DNA of 43,040 bases from the NCBI GenBank assembly GCA_020432105.1, contig JAGQGZ010000005.1:1-43040 (forward strand). Reading direction: 5' to 3'. Below, in pieces: positions 30,162 through 38,464 of the stretch. This DNA is from Dehalococcoidia bacterium. GTDB lineage: Bacteria > Chloroflexota > Dehalococcoidia > Tepidiformales > Tepidiformaceae. The notes below the pieces were generated by a model. That model was not told the DNA's origin. It worked only from the letters and a program-made list of their open reading frames with translations, and searched no databases. Each line of letters begins with the position of its first letter. The first letter of the stretch is position 1. The position numbers and the translations under genes are program-made.

Positions 30162-30859
30162 GAACCGTCGTCCTCGTCCCCTACAGGCCCGACGGCGGTC
30201 CCCGCGACCGCATCTGGGCCTACCTGAAACAGCATGTCTGGCAGGGCAAAACCGTCCTGGTCGGCGAGCATCGTGACGGCCCGTTCAACCGGGCCAAAGC
30301 GCTCAACGAGGCCGCCGACTGCGACTGGGATGTGGCGGTCATCGCCGACGCCGACACCTGGGTTCCGGCCCGCCAGTTCGACCAGGCCGTGTACACCGCG
30401 CGGGTCACCGGGAAGCTGGTGGCCGCGTTCAACGCCGTTGTGGAGCTGGACAAACCGGCCACCACCGCCATCCTCACCGGACGGCACACGCTCACCGATT
30501 CGCACACCTGTGAGCGGATCAGGTTGCGCGACACAGAAACGCAGTCCTGCATGCTCGCCGTCACCCGCCAACTGTGGGACTGCATCGGCGGTTTCGACGA
30601 ACGATTCTGCGGCTGGGGTGCCGAAGATCAGGCGTTCTGGCATGCGGCGACCCTCCTCGGAGGTGAACCGGGCCGCATCAACGGCAACGCCTACCACCTA
30701 TGGCACCCGCCGTCACGGCAGAAGTTCCGCGGCCCCGAATACCGGCGCAACCTCCAGCTGTGGCACCGCTACCAGCAGTCCCGGACAGAACAGGAACTCC
30801 GCTGTTTGCAATCGGCGTCGTCGCCCACACCAGCAGGAACCAGCAGGCCCGGACACTGA
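30158..30859 (+). CDS. Glycosyltransferase, GT2/GT27-like (DXD), copy B
   Basis: The product has 233 residues and GTG 30158 is in a GTGA overlap. It has the same layout as the upstream enzyme: TVVLVPYRPDGGPRDRIW, FNRAKALNEAADCDWDVAVI, ADADT (Asp64-x-Asp66), and CGWGAEDQAFWHAAT near the end. The two enzymes look like diverged tandem duplicates and may add successive sugars. It overlaps the next gene by about 100 bases. Confidence 0.85.
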   Translation: MRTVVLVPYRPDGGPRDRIWAYLKQHVWQGKTVLVGEHRDGPFNRAKALNEAADCDWDVAVIADADTWVPARQFDQAVYTARVTGKLVAAFNAVVELDKPATTAILTGRHTLTDSHTCERIRLRDTETQSCMLAVTRQLWDCIGGFDERFCGWGAEDQAFWHAATLLGGEPGRINGNAYHLWHPPSRQKFRGPEYRRNLQLWHRYQQSRTEQELRCLQSASSPTPAGTSRPGH

Positions 30860-31431
30860 GCGACATCGTCAACGCCGACTGCCTATCGGTCGACGACGGC
30901 ACCCTCGGCTGTGAGGCCAACCACCACGACATACAAGCCAGCCTCGCGGACCTGCCTACAACATGGTCGGTGGTGCTCGAAGACGACGCCGAACCGATAC
31001 CCGGATTCATCGAGCAGCTACACCAAGCGCTACCTATGAGTCCATCACCCATTGTCAGCTTCTACCTCGGGCGCCGCCGCCCACCGCAGTGGCAGAACCG
31101 AATCCTCGCGGCCATTGGCGAAGCCGCCAACACCGACTCCCCGTGGATCGTCTCCACCCACCTGCTCCATGCGGTCGCCTACGCCATCCGCACAAGCCTG
31201 CTACCCGGCCTTCTAGCTCACGAATCCGCCCATCCGATAGATGAGCACATCGGCGACTGGGCCAGACGCCACGGACACACGGTGGCCTACACCGTGCCGT
31301 CGCTGGTCAACCACGCCGACCTGCCCACCATCGTCAAGCACCGCGATGGCCAGCCACGCAGGCCCGGACGCAGGGCATGGACTGTGGGCAGCCGGGAATC
31401 ATGGAGCAGTCGAGCAGTGGTGATGACATGA
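30760..31431 (+). CDS. Glycosyltransferase, GT25-like
   Basis: About 223 residues from GTG 30760. The frame is open from ATG 30700, and the conserved part begins only near 30802 (LFAIGVVAHTSRNQQAR), so the start is uncertain. NADCLSVDDGTLGCEANHHD and WSVVLEDDAEPIPGF are typical of GT25/LPS-biosynthesis-type transferases, with the acidic EDD motif. It would be a fourth sugar transferase in this cassette. The acceptor is unknown. Confidence 0.7.
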   Translation: MAPLPAVPDRTGTPLFAIGVVAHTSRNQQARTLSDIVNADCLSVDDGTLGCEANHHDIQASLADLPTTWSVVLEDDAEPIPGFIEQLHQALPMSPSPIVSFYLGRRRPPQWQNRILAAIGEAANTDSPWIVSTHLLHAVAYAIRTSLLPGLLAHESAHPIDEHIGDWARRHGHTVAYTVPSLVNHADLPTIVKHRDGQPRRPGRRAWTVGSRESWSSRAVVMT

Positions 31432-31688
31432 GGAGCACGACCCGCCGCGACCGCCATCGCAAACTGGTCGCCAAGGACGAGCCGGACTGCCACATCTGCG
31501 GCCAACCCATCAACTACCAAGCCCACTACCTCGACCCAGCCAGCTTCACCATCGACCACATCACGCCAATCAACAGAGGCGGCACCGACACCCTCGACAA
31601 CCTCGCCGCCGCGCACCGGGGTTGCAACCGAACCAAATCCGACAAAGTCGCCGCCGGCGTCGACTTCATCACCGACCGCACCTGGTAG
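31428..31688 (+). CDS. HNH endonuclease
   Basis: The product has 86 residues and ATG 31428 is in an ATGA overlap. The Cys-HNH core is complete: CHICG (Cys21, Cys24), TIDHITPINRGGTDTLDNLA with Asp43-His44 and Asn58, AAHRGCNRTKS with His63, Cys66 and Asn67. HNH proteins next to terminase genes act with terminase in cos cleavage and packaging in related phages. Its place directly before the candidate cos region fits that role. Confidence 0.9.
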   Translation: MRSTTRRDRHRKLVAKDEPDCHICGQPINYQAHYLDPASFTIDHITPINRGGTDTLDNLAAAHRGCNRTKSDKVAAGVDFITDRTW

Positions 31689-31856
31689 GCCCCTGACCTG
31701 CGGAAACGCCAAGCCACTGACCAGCGACGATGCCGAGGCCCTGACCTGCGGAAACGGGGGCGGCACCCCCCGCCCCCGGGGTTGCCTCCGCTACTCGGGG
31801 CTTAGGCGCGCCGAGGGGGAGCCCCGAAAAACGACCAAGAAAGGAGCTGACCGCTA
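31689..31856. other. Candidate cos region between HNH and terminase genes
   Basis: This is a 168-base gene-free gap. It contains the 18-base direct repeat CCCTGACCTGCGGAAACG at 31691-31708 and 31739-31756, a very GC-rich run at 31756-31782, and an inverted repeat TCGGGGCT (31795-31802)/AGCCCCGA (31820-31827) with GGCGCGCC in its loop. AAGGAG at 31841-31846 serves the terminase small subunit. Terminase-adjacent, repeat-rich DNA is where cos normally lies; the cut site itself is not visible. Confidence 0.55.
31691..31756 (+). repeat. 18-bp direct repeat near candidate cos, 14 bp shared with attP side
   Basis: CCCTGACCTGCGGAAACG occurs at 31691-31708 and 31739-31756, 48 bases apart. Its 14-base core GACCTGCGGAAACG occurs once more at 12294-12307 beside the integrase set. 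Confidence 0.8.
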
Positions 31857-32129
31857 ATGGCCGCTCGCGTCATCTCCATTCACGGGAAGGATCCGAAGGC
31901 CCCGCCGTGGAAAGAGCTCGGGTTTGAATCTGAGCGGGACATGCTCATCGACGACCTGAAGAACTTGGACCGGCGGATCAAGTCTGCGGATACTGCGGCG
32001 CACGCGATTTCGGCGCTGTCGAAGCGTAAGCAAGAGGTTTACGAGCAGATCAAACAGCTCGACAACGGATCTGACCCAGCCAACATACTGGACGATTCCG
32101 AGGACGAGGCATGGGATGCCCAAGGCTGA
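31857..32129 (+). CDS. Terminase small subunit
   Basis: The product has 90 residues; ATG 31857 follows AAGGAG (31841-31846). It is helical and charged (GFESERDMLIDDLKNLDRRI, ISALSKRKQEVYEQIKQL). The position immediately upstream of the large subunit, with a 14-base overlap, supports the call. It would recognise cos/pac DNA and recruit the ATPase. Confidence 0.75.
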   Translation: MAARVISIHGKDPKAPPWKELGFESERDMLIDDLKNLDRRIKSADTAAHAISALSKRKQEVYEQIKQLDNGSDPANILDDSEDEAWDAQG

Positions 32130-33534
32130 TGGCCTTGTCCCCGGCGCTCGCCATGTAGTCATCCCTGACGGAATCGTCTCATCGGCGTGGCCGAGAGTGA
32201 AGGGCACTTGCCGCAACATCGGGTGGGGGTTCGATCCGTGGCAGGACGCGATAGGCCGGCTAATCCTTGCGAAGAAGGATGGCGGCAAGTGGGCTTCTGA
32301 CCTGTCGATCCTTTCGATACCTCGACAGGTGGGGAAGTCGTATCTGCTTGGCTGCGTCATATTCGCGTTGGCACTTCTTGAGCCTGGCCTACGCATCATC
32401 TGGACTTCGCACCACACCGCGACGACCGAAGAGATGTATGAGTCCATGAAGGAGTTGACCTTTCATAAGAAGGTTGCTCCGCATGTAGTCAAGTGTGTTG
32501 CCCTGCAAGGTTCGCGCTGGCGTATTCAGTTCAAGAATGGTTCTCGCGTTGATTTTGGTGCCAGGTCGCAGGGTTTTGGTCGCGGCAAGGCGAAGGTTGG
32601 CGTTCTTGTTCTTGATGAGTTTCAGCACATCACGGGGCGTGCGTTGGCGAACCTTGCGCCGACGACGAACACGGCAGAGAACCCGCTGATTCTGTGCGCT
32701 GGAACGCCGCCAGGGCCGGAGGTGAGCGGAGAGGCGTTCACTATGCGTAGGACGGCGGCGCTAGAGGAAATCTCTAACGATTCGCTCTATGTCGAGTTTT
32801 CGGCGGATGAGCACGCCGACCCGAATGATCGTAGGCAGTGGGCTAAGGCGAATCCGTCGTTCCCGAAGCGGACTCCCGAGCGGGCAATCCTGCTACTAAG
32901 GAAGATCCTTGACGAGGACGACTTCCGTCGTGAGGCGTTGGGTGTCTGGGATGAGGTCAGCGCGCATAAGCCGTTGGTGACTCCGCAGCAGTGGAAGCAG
33001 ATGGCCGATGTCGGACCCGCCGATGATGTTCGCCCGGACGCGCTCGGTGTGGACATGTCCCATGGCCGGGACATTAGTGTGGCGGGTTGTTGGATTGAGG
33101 GCGAGAACGCTCATATTGAGCAGGTATGGGCTGGCTCAGACCCAGCGGCATGCCTCGAGTGGCTGGCTGGGCGGGCGGGCCGCCGGGTGCCGGTGGTGGT
33201 GGATCAGGCATCCCCTGCTGCCTCCTTCCTGCCGGAACTGAAGGCCCGTAAGTGCTCGGTAGTGTCGACCTCGGCGGCGAACATGGCGCAGGCATGCGGG
33301 TTACTGGAGAACCGGATCACGACCGACACGTTGACGCACGGTGCGCAGAAACCGGTCACTGACGCGATCCTCGGCGCCAGGCGGCGACCGATCAGGGACG
33401 CGGGAGGTTGGGCGTTGGACCGCTCGGATCCGACGAGCGCGATCTATCCGATTGTTGCGGCCGCGCTGGCCCTATTTGGGGCTACATCTAATCAGCGTTC
33501 AAAGGGTTTAGGGAAGGTGGTGGTGTTGCGGTGA
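32116..33534 (+). CDS. Terminase large subunit (ATPase-nuclease)
   Basis: The product has 472 residues. The Walker A-like motif SIPRQVGKSY is at 67-76 and Walker B LVLDEF at about 164-169. The C-terminal nuclease domain starts about residue 310 with GVDMSHGRD, and further acidic residues (VVVDQAS; PVTDAI) complete the RNase-H-like metal site. It pumps DNA into the prohead and cuts the concatemer. The region has more T/A at third positions than the early operon. The stop overlaps the portal GTG. Confidence 0.93.
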   Translation: MPKADGLVPGARHVVIPDGIVSSAWPRVKGTCRNIGWGFDPWQDAIGRLILAKKDGGKWASDLSILSIPRQVGKSYLLGCVIFALALLEPGLRIIWTSHHTATTEEMYESMKELTFHKKVAPHVVKCVALQGSRWRIQFKNGSRVDFGARSQGFGRGKAKVGVLVLDEFQHITGRALANLAPTTNTAENPLILCAGTPPGPEVSGEAFTMRRTAALEEISNDSLYVEFSADEHADPNDRRQWAKANPSFPKRTPERAILLLRKILDEDDFRREALGVWDEVSAHKPLVTPQQWKQMADVGPADDVRPDALGVDMSHGRDISVAGCWIEGENAHIEQVWAGSDPAACLEWLAGRAGRRVPVVVDQASPAASFLPELKARKCSVVSTSAANMAQACGLLENRITTDTLTHGAQKPVTDAILGARRRPIRDAGGWALDRSDPTSAIYPIVAAALALFGATSNQRSKGLGKVVVLR

Positions 33535-34955
33535 GCATCGCGAACCTGATCGCCACCACCGGCCCTATTGCCGGGCTGAGCGATGATGAGAAGGCGGCGT
33601 TCTCCGAGCTGTGGTCCGTGTGGACTTCGAAGCTGCGCCGCAACATGCTGCGGAAGCAGTATTACGAGCAGCGAAACGTCCTCAAGGACTTGGGCATCGC
33701 TATCCCGCCGCATCTAACCGACCTGGAGTTGGTGTTGGGCTGGCCGGCGAAGGCTGTTGATGTGTTGGCGCGGCGGTGCCGTGTGGATGGGTTTGTGTCG
33801 CCTGGGATGTCCGGCGATGATGACCCGTTCGGGGTGCAGGATGCCTGGCTGCGTAACGATTTGCATATCGAGATGCCGCAGACGATCCGGTCTGCGTTGA
33901 AGTACTCGTGTGCGTTTCTGTCGGTGACGCGGGGTATGGCTTCACTAGGGGAGCCAGAGGTGATGATCACGTCACACTCAGCGTTGTATGCGGCGGCGAC
34001 GTGGGATGCGGCGCGCCGCAGACTGGCAACGGCTTTGACGGTCACCGACATGGATTCGGCCGGACGGGCGACCGGGTGGGTGATGTTCCTGCCTGGTGTG
34101 ACGATCCGCGCGGTGTTCGACAACGGATGGATGATCGACCGGTTCGAGCACACGTTGGATCGGCTGCCTGTTGAGGTGATTCCGTTCGCCCCGGACCTGG
34201 ACCGTCCGTTTGGGTGTTCGCGTATCTCGCGCGCTGTGATGGGGTTGTCAGATTCGGCGCTTCGGACTCTGTTCCGCATGGAGATTCATGCGGAGTTCTT
34301 CTCGTCGCCGCAGCGGTATGCGATGGGCGCCGATGAGTCGATGTTCCAGGATGCCGACGGCAATCCAATCTCGCAGTGGCAGGCGATCATTGGGCGTGTG
34401 TGGGCTGCTGGTCGTGACCCGGACACAGGGGATGTTCCGCAGTTGGGGCAGTTCGCTGCCACGTCGCCGCAGCCGCATACGGATCAGTTGCGGACGTTGT
34501 CGGCTGCGTTTTGTGCGGAGTCTTCGATTCCTTTGTCGGAGTTGGGGATTGTGCATGATGCGAACCCGACGTCGGCCGAGGCGATTGAGGCGGCTGAGCG
34601 TCCTTTGGTGCAGATAGCGCGGGACACTCACGATAACTTCGGGCCGCGGATAGCGCGCGCGATGGTGACGGCGGTGCAGATCCGTGACGGCTTAGATGAG
34701 CCGTCACCAGAGCTGTTGAGGTTGACGACCCAGTGGCGCGACCCGGAGGAGATTCCACAGTCGTCGTCCGGCGACTTCCTGATCAAGCTGATTCAGGCTT
34801 TGCCTTGGTTGGCTGAGTCGCGGATTCCGTTGGAGCAGTTGGGGTGGAGCGCGGACACCATCGAGCGGGCTTTCGCCGACAGGCGGCGCGCGAATGTGAC
34901 TGGGCTGTTGCAGCGGATACAGCAGCCGGAGCTGAATGGCGATCTCGGCTCCTGA
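33531..34955 (+). CDS. Portal protein
   Basis: The product has 474 residues and GTG 33531 is in a GTGA overlap with terminase. It has the SPP1 gp6-type portal pattern: an N-terminal helical part with MLRKQYYEQRNVLKDLGI, RCRVDGFVSPG, IRAVFDNGWMIDRFEHTLDR, and a C-terminal segment DANPTSAEAIEAAERPLVQI. Twelve copies would form the head vertex through which DNA passes. The C-terminus overlaps the MuF gene by 20 bases. Confidence 0.9.
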   Translation: MSIANLIATTGPIAGLSDDEKAAFSELWSVWTSKLRRNMLRKQYYEQRNVLKDLGIAIPPHLTDLELVLGWPAKAVDVLARRCRVDGFVSPGMSGDDDPFGVQDAWLRNDLHIEMPQTIRSALKYSCAFLSVTRGMASLGEPEVMITSHSALYAAATWDAARRRLATALTVTDMDSAGRATGWVMFLPGVTIRAVFDNGWMIDRFEHTLDRLPVEVIPFAPDLDRPFGCSRISRAVMGLSDSALRTLFRMEIHAEFFSSPQRYAMGADESMFQDADGNPISQWQAIIGRVWAAGRDPDTGDVPQLGQFAATSPQPHTDQLRTLSAAFCAESSIPLSELGIVHDANPTSAEAIEAAERPLVQIARDTHDNFGPRIARAMVTAVQIRDGLDEPSPELLRLTTQWRDPEEIPQSSSGDFLIKLIQALPWLAESRIPLEQLGWSADTIERAFADRRRANVTGLLQRIQQPELNGDLGS

Positions 34956-35589
34956 GCGTCAGTACCTGCTGAGCCAGGTTGGCCGGCTGGCTGATTCGGA
35001 TTTGTTGCGGCTATGGAGGGCTGCCGAGTTGTCCGATGTGGACTTTTTCGCGTTCGTCGTGGATGGGTTCCCGGATTTGGTGGACCCCTACCACCAGGCG
35101 GCTGCGATGCTCGCGGCGAACTGGTTCGAGGAGTCTTTGCCTGCGTCGACTTACGTCGCGAGGGTGATTGACCCGTTGCCGGTCGAAAAGTTGGCGTCGT
35201 CGGCCCGGTGGGCGCTCGGCGGTGATGGCGAGCAGGGGTTGGCGCGGTTGCAGGGCACGTTGCAGCGGGCCGTGTTCGACGGCGCCAGGGATACGACGTT
35301 GCTGAATGTTCAGGCGACGGGGTCTGGTTGGGCTAGGTATGCGTCGGCGACTGCGTGCGAGTTCTGTCGGATGCTGGCGACCAGGGGTTCGGCGTATCGG
35401 AGCCGGGACACCGCTGCGACGAAGGTTCACGACCATTGTTCGTGTATCCCGGTCGAGGATCGCGACAACAGCTATGAGCCACCTGACTATGTCGCCAAGT
35501 GGCAGGACGAGTACATCGCAGCCCGTACCGCAGCGGGCTCCGGTGACACCAAAGAAATCTTGGCTGCCTGGCGGCAGCTGGGCGTCTAG
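34936..35589 (+). CDS. MuF-like capsid maturation / head morphogenesis protein
   Basis: The product has 217 residues and ATG 34936 lies inside the portal gene. The C-terminal TACEFCRMLATRG and VHDHCSCIPVE contain the Cys/His pattern of actinophage MuF minor head proteins. The N-terminal half is helical. MuF proteins attach near the portal and are needed for head assembly. Confidence 0.82.
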   Translation: MAISAPERQYLLSQVGRLADSDLLRLWRAAELSDVDFFAFVVDGFPDLVDPYHQAAAMLAANWFEESLPASTYVARVIDPLPVEKLASSARWALGGDGEQGLARLQGTLQRAVFDGARDTTLLNVQATGSGWARYASATACEFCRMLATRGSAYRSRDTAATKVHDHCSCIPVEDRDNSYEPPDYVAKWQDEYIAARTAAGSGDTKEILAAWRQLGV

Positions 35590-35639
35590 CCGAAACGGCA
35601 CCAGACGCGAACCCGCAACGGGAAAGTAAGGGATCAAAC

Positions 35640-36170
35640 ATGCCTGATGAGGACACGACAGCGGAAACCGCAACGGAGACCGCCGAGACACCTGAAGCAC
35701 CGAAACCCACTGAAACGGTGGAGTTTTGGAAGCAGAAGGCCCGCGAACAGGAGAAGAAGGCCAAGGAGAACGTCGCAGCCCGACTGGAGCTCGACGAACT
35801 CAAGAAGGCCCAACTATCCAACGAGGAGAAGCTCGCCGCGGAGTTGGGGGAGGCCGCGCAACGCGCCGCCCGCGCCGAGGCCGAGGCCCTGCGGTGGCGT
35901 ATCGCCGCCAGGCATGGCATCTCCGATGAGGACGCTGAGTTGTTCCTCACTGGTTCCGATGAGGAGACCCTGTCCCGGCAGGCCGAAAGGTTCCGGGAGC
36001 TTGCGGTGAAGCCGCAGAAGGGCACTCATGTGCCGGGCATCGGTAACAAGCCGAGCGCCCCGGCTTCCATCGCCGATCAAATCGCGGCTGCTGAGCAGTC
36101 TGGCGATCAGGCGTTGGCGATCCGACTGAAAGCGCAGCGGCTCGCCGAGCTGGCGCGCAACAACCACTAG
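35640..36170 (+). CDS. Scaffolding protein
   Basis: The product has 176 residues with AAGGGATC upstream of ATG 35640. It is acidic and Thr/Glu/Pro-rich at the N-terminus and forms a long coiled coil in the middle (VEFWKQKAREQEKKAKENVA, NEEKLAAELGEAAQRAARAE). The C-terminus is basic helical. This is the usual composition of actinophage capsid scaffolds located just before the capsid gene. Confidence 0.88.
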   Translation: MPDEDTTAETATETAETPEAPKPTETVEFWKQKAREQEKKAKENVAARLELDELKKAQLSNEEKLAAELGEAAQRAARAEAEALRWRIAARHGISDEDAELFLTGSDEETLSRQAERFRELAVKPQKGTHVPGIGNKPSAPASIADQIAAAEQSGDQALAIRLKAQRLAELARNNH

Positions 36171-36187
36171 CCGAAAGGTAGAAGATC

Positions 36188-37159
36188 ATGGCCGGTATCA
36201 CCGGTATGGGCACGACTTTCAATCTGCCCAACTTTGTTGGGGAGCTGTTCAATGTTTCCCCGGAGGACACCCCGTTCCTGTCCGCCATCGGCGGCCTGAC
36301 CGGTGGTGTGGCCGTCAACTCGACGGTGTTCACCTGGTCGAGCTATGACCTGCGGGACGCCGAGGATGACCGTCAGCGGCTGGAGGGCGCGGATGCGCCG
36401 ACCGCTGAGGGCCGTGTCCGTGCGGCGGGGTCGAATGTGCTGGAAATCCACCAGGAGCAGGTCGCGGTGTCCTACACCAAGCAGGCCGCCACAAATCAGT
36501 TCTCCAACGTGGACGGCGACCCGTTCATCGGCGGCGGGAACGCGGTCACCGACGAGCTCGGCTGGCAGTTGCAGCAGGAGTTCAAGCAGATCGCCCGCGA
36601 CGTGGAGAAGTCGTTCATCACCGGCACCTACGCACTGCCGGCGGACAATTCCACCGCACGGTCGACCCGCGGCCTGCTGGAGGCCATCGAGACCAACGAG
36701 GTCGACCTCTCCGATGAGGTGCTGACCGCGGAGGATGTTCTCGATCTGATGCAGGAGGTGTGGGAGAACGGCGGCATTCAGGAGTCGGAGACCCGCACCC
36801 TGCTGGTGAACGCCACCCTGAAGCGGAAGCTGACGGCCCTGTTCATCACCGGCAAGTCCTACCAGGAGCAGACCCGAAACGTCGGCGGCGTGAACCTCCA
36901 GGTGATCGAAACCGATTTCGGTCGGACGAACATCATGCTCAACCGGTACGTTCCGGCTGACACGATCATCGTCGCCTCGCTGGAGGATTGCGCCCCGGCG
37001 TTCCTGGAGATCCCCGGCAAGGGGCATTTCTTCGCTGAGCCGCTCGCCAAGACGGGTGCTTCGGAGAAGGTGCAGGTGTACGGGGAGATCGGTTTGCGTT
37101 ACGGCAACGAGCGCAAGCACGGCAAGATCGTCAACGCTGCTGCGAGCTCTGGCTCCTGA
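36188..37159 (+). CDS. Major capsid protein (HK97 fold, SU10/DUF5309-like)
   Basis: The product has 323 residues with AAAGGTAG before ATG 36188. Sequence blocks match the SU10/DUF5309 capsid group: FVGELFNVSPEDTPFLSAIG, the long helix DVEKSFITGTYALPADNSTA, GGVNLQVIETDFGRTNIMLN, and the C-terminal KVQVYGEIGLRYGNERKHGK. Forms the icosahedral shell. Confidence 0.93.
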   Translation: MAGITGMGTTFNLPNFVGELFNVSPEDTPFLSAIGGLTGGVAVNSTVFTWSSYDLRDAEDDRQRLEGADAPTAEGRVRAAGSNVLEIHQEQVAVSYTKQAATNQFSNVDGDPFIGGGNAVTDELGWQLQQEFKQIARDVEKSFITGTYALPADNSTARSTRGLLEAIETNEVDLSDEVLTAEDVLDLMQEVWENGGIQESETRTLLVNATLKRKLTALFITGKSYQEQTRNVGGVNLQVIETDFGRTNIMLNRYVPADTIIVASLEDCAPAFLEIPGKGHFFAEPLAKTGASEKVQVYGEIGLRYGNERKHGKIVNAAASSGS

Positions 37160-37161
37160 CG

Positions 37162-37554
37162 ATGGCGCTGGCTTCTGATGCTGATGTTGAGGCTGCTCTC
37201 GGGCGGGTTTTGACTGAGGCTGAGGATGTTTCGACGTTGCTGGAGACGGCATCGGATCTTGTGTGCGGCTATCTCGGCTACACGCCTGATCCGGTGCCTG
37301 ATCCGGTGGCGCGGGTGGTCGCGGACATGGTTGCTGCGGTCATGGTGAAGCCCTCTACGACGACCGCGGATTATCAGGCGTCGGGTTACAACGTGTCCCG
37401 TGAGTTCGCGAATGTTCGGGTTGGGGTGGAGTCGCAAACCTCGACGGGGCCGTGGCTGACTGCGGCGTTGCGGATGCGGTTGCGTCCGTTCCGGCGTGGC
37501 GGTCGGACGGCGTTCTCCATTGATCTCGCACCTGAGGTTGAGGAGGGGTCGTGA
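37162..37554 (+). CDS. Head-to-tail adaptor
   Basis: The product has 130 residues and starts right after the capsid gene. The helical start DADVEAALGRVLTEAEDVST and the VARVVADMVAAVMVKPST segment are typical of gp6/adaptor proteins attached below the portal. The C-terminus is a small beta region. Overlaps the next small gene by 4 bases. Confidence 0.82.
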   Translation: MALASDADVEAALGRVLTEAEDVSTLLETASDLVCGYLGYTPDPVPDPVARVVADMVAAVMVKPSTTTADYQASGYNVSREFANVRVGVESQTSTGPWLTAALRMRLRPFRRGGRTAFSIDLAPEVEEGS

Positions 37555-37718
37555 TCCGTGTTCACACCACGAAGGCGGTGCATGACTTCCCGGCCGGGAC
37601 GCGGTTCTCCACCGAGGAGGAGTACAACAACCTGTGCATTTGGGCTGGCGCCGCCGAGTTGTTGGCGGTGTTCGCCGACGGCATGTGGGTGTTAGCGGAG
37701 TTCGCTGATGGCGGTTAG
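37551..37718 (+). CDS. Small connector-region protein (55 aa)
   Basis: GTG 37551 is in a GTGA overlap; TAG 37716-37718 overlaps the following ATG region by 11 bases. The 55-residue product (IRVHTTKAVHDFPAGTRFST, then EEEYNNLCIWAGAAELLAVF) is a beta/alpha mini-domain of unknown role. Many actinophages have such a short gene between adaptor and head-closure genes. Confidence 0.68.
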   Translation: MIRVHTTKAVHDFPAGTRFSTEEEYNNLCIWAGAAELLAVFADGMWVLAEFADGG

Positions 37719-37983
37719 CGTGCGGGTGAAGTTCCGCCGCAACGGGTTCTATGAGGTGCGGCGGGCGGAGAAGGTTGTCGCGTTCCTCGAGGCCGCCGGG
37801 CAGCAACTGATGACGGACGCTAACGCCACCCTGAAGGAGGGTCGCGGCTATCGGATGTCGTCGTCGCAGGGCCGCCGGAAGCCTCAGGGCCGCTGGGCTG
37901 TCCGCGTCTACACATCGAGCAACCACGCGAAACGCTCCAACGCCAAGCGCAACACCCTGCTCCGCGTCCTGGGAAGTCAGTAA
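37708..37983 (+). CDS. Head closure / neck protein
   Basis: The product has 91 basic residues. ATG 37708 lies inside the preceding small gene. VRVKFRRNGFYEVRRAEKVV and YRMSSSQGRRKPQGRWAVRV resemble HK97 gp10-like head-closure or neck proteins; position between adaptor and tail terminator agrees. Confidence 0.72.
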   Translation: MAVSVRVKFRRNGFYEVRRAEKVVAFLEAAGQQLMTDANATLKEGRGYRMSSSQGRRKPQGRWAVRVYTSSNHAKRSNAKRNTLLRVLGSQ

Positions 37984-38391
37984 GTGTTCGTGTACCCGAC
38001 TCCGAAACCTGCCGTGCTGGTCGCCATCACCGTTCTCGCTGAGGCGTTCGGGGAGTACGCGTCGGTGTCGGCGAAGCTCCCGATCAAGCGGCCCGCCGCG
38101 TTCGTTCGGGTCTCCCGGGTTGGCGGCGGGCTGGCCAACGTCGCGTCGGACACTGCACGGATTCTGGTCGAGTGTTTCGCTCGTGATGTCGCCCAGGTGG
38201 AGTCGATGCTCAACACCGCCCGCACCGCGCTGCGGAACGCCGGCGGCACCACCATCAGCATCGGCGATGAGGAAAGTGCCTCGATCAGGGGTTGGGGGAA
38301 CGAGAACATCGTGAACGACTTCCCGCACCCCGACATCGTCGATTTCGAGCGCGGCCAACTGACCGGCGACTTGACAATAAAAGCTAACTGA
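37984..38391 (+). CDS. Tail terminator
   Basis: The product has 135 residues; GTG 37984 directly follows the previous stop. VLVAITVLAEAFGEYASVSA, FVRVSRVGGG and LVECFARDVAQVESMLNTAR follow the order of actinophage tail terminator proteins, which cap the tail tube at the head side. The major tail gene follows after a 73-base gap. Confidence 0.82.
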   Translation: MFVYPTPKPAVLVAITVLAEAFGEYASVSAKLPIKRPAAFVRVSRVGGGLANVASDTARILVECFARDVAQVESMLNTARTALRNAGGTTISIGDEESASIRGWGNENIVNDFPHPDIVDFERGQLTGDLTIKAN

Positions 38392-38464
38392 GACAACCGA
38401 ATACGAAAACTTCATAACAACCTTCCAGGCCGTCCCAGTTTGTGCCTGAAAGGGGCATTCGATC

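Noticed and set aside
33053-33062. GGACATGTCC resembling the immunity operator
   Set aside because: Only the 8-base core matches, and it lies in terminase coding sequence encoding a conserved acidic motif.
36167-37252. 361-codon minus-strand frame opposite the capsid gene
   Set aside because: Shadow of the DUF5309-like capsid gene; no start signal or protein features of its own.
38371-38376. Consensus TTGACA before the major tail gene, possible promoter
   Set aside because: No acceptable -10 element at 16-19 bases; the hexamer lies in the 3' end of the tail terminator gene.
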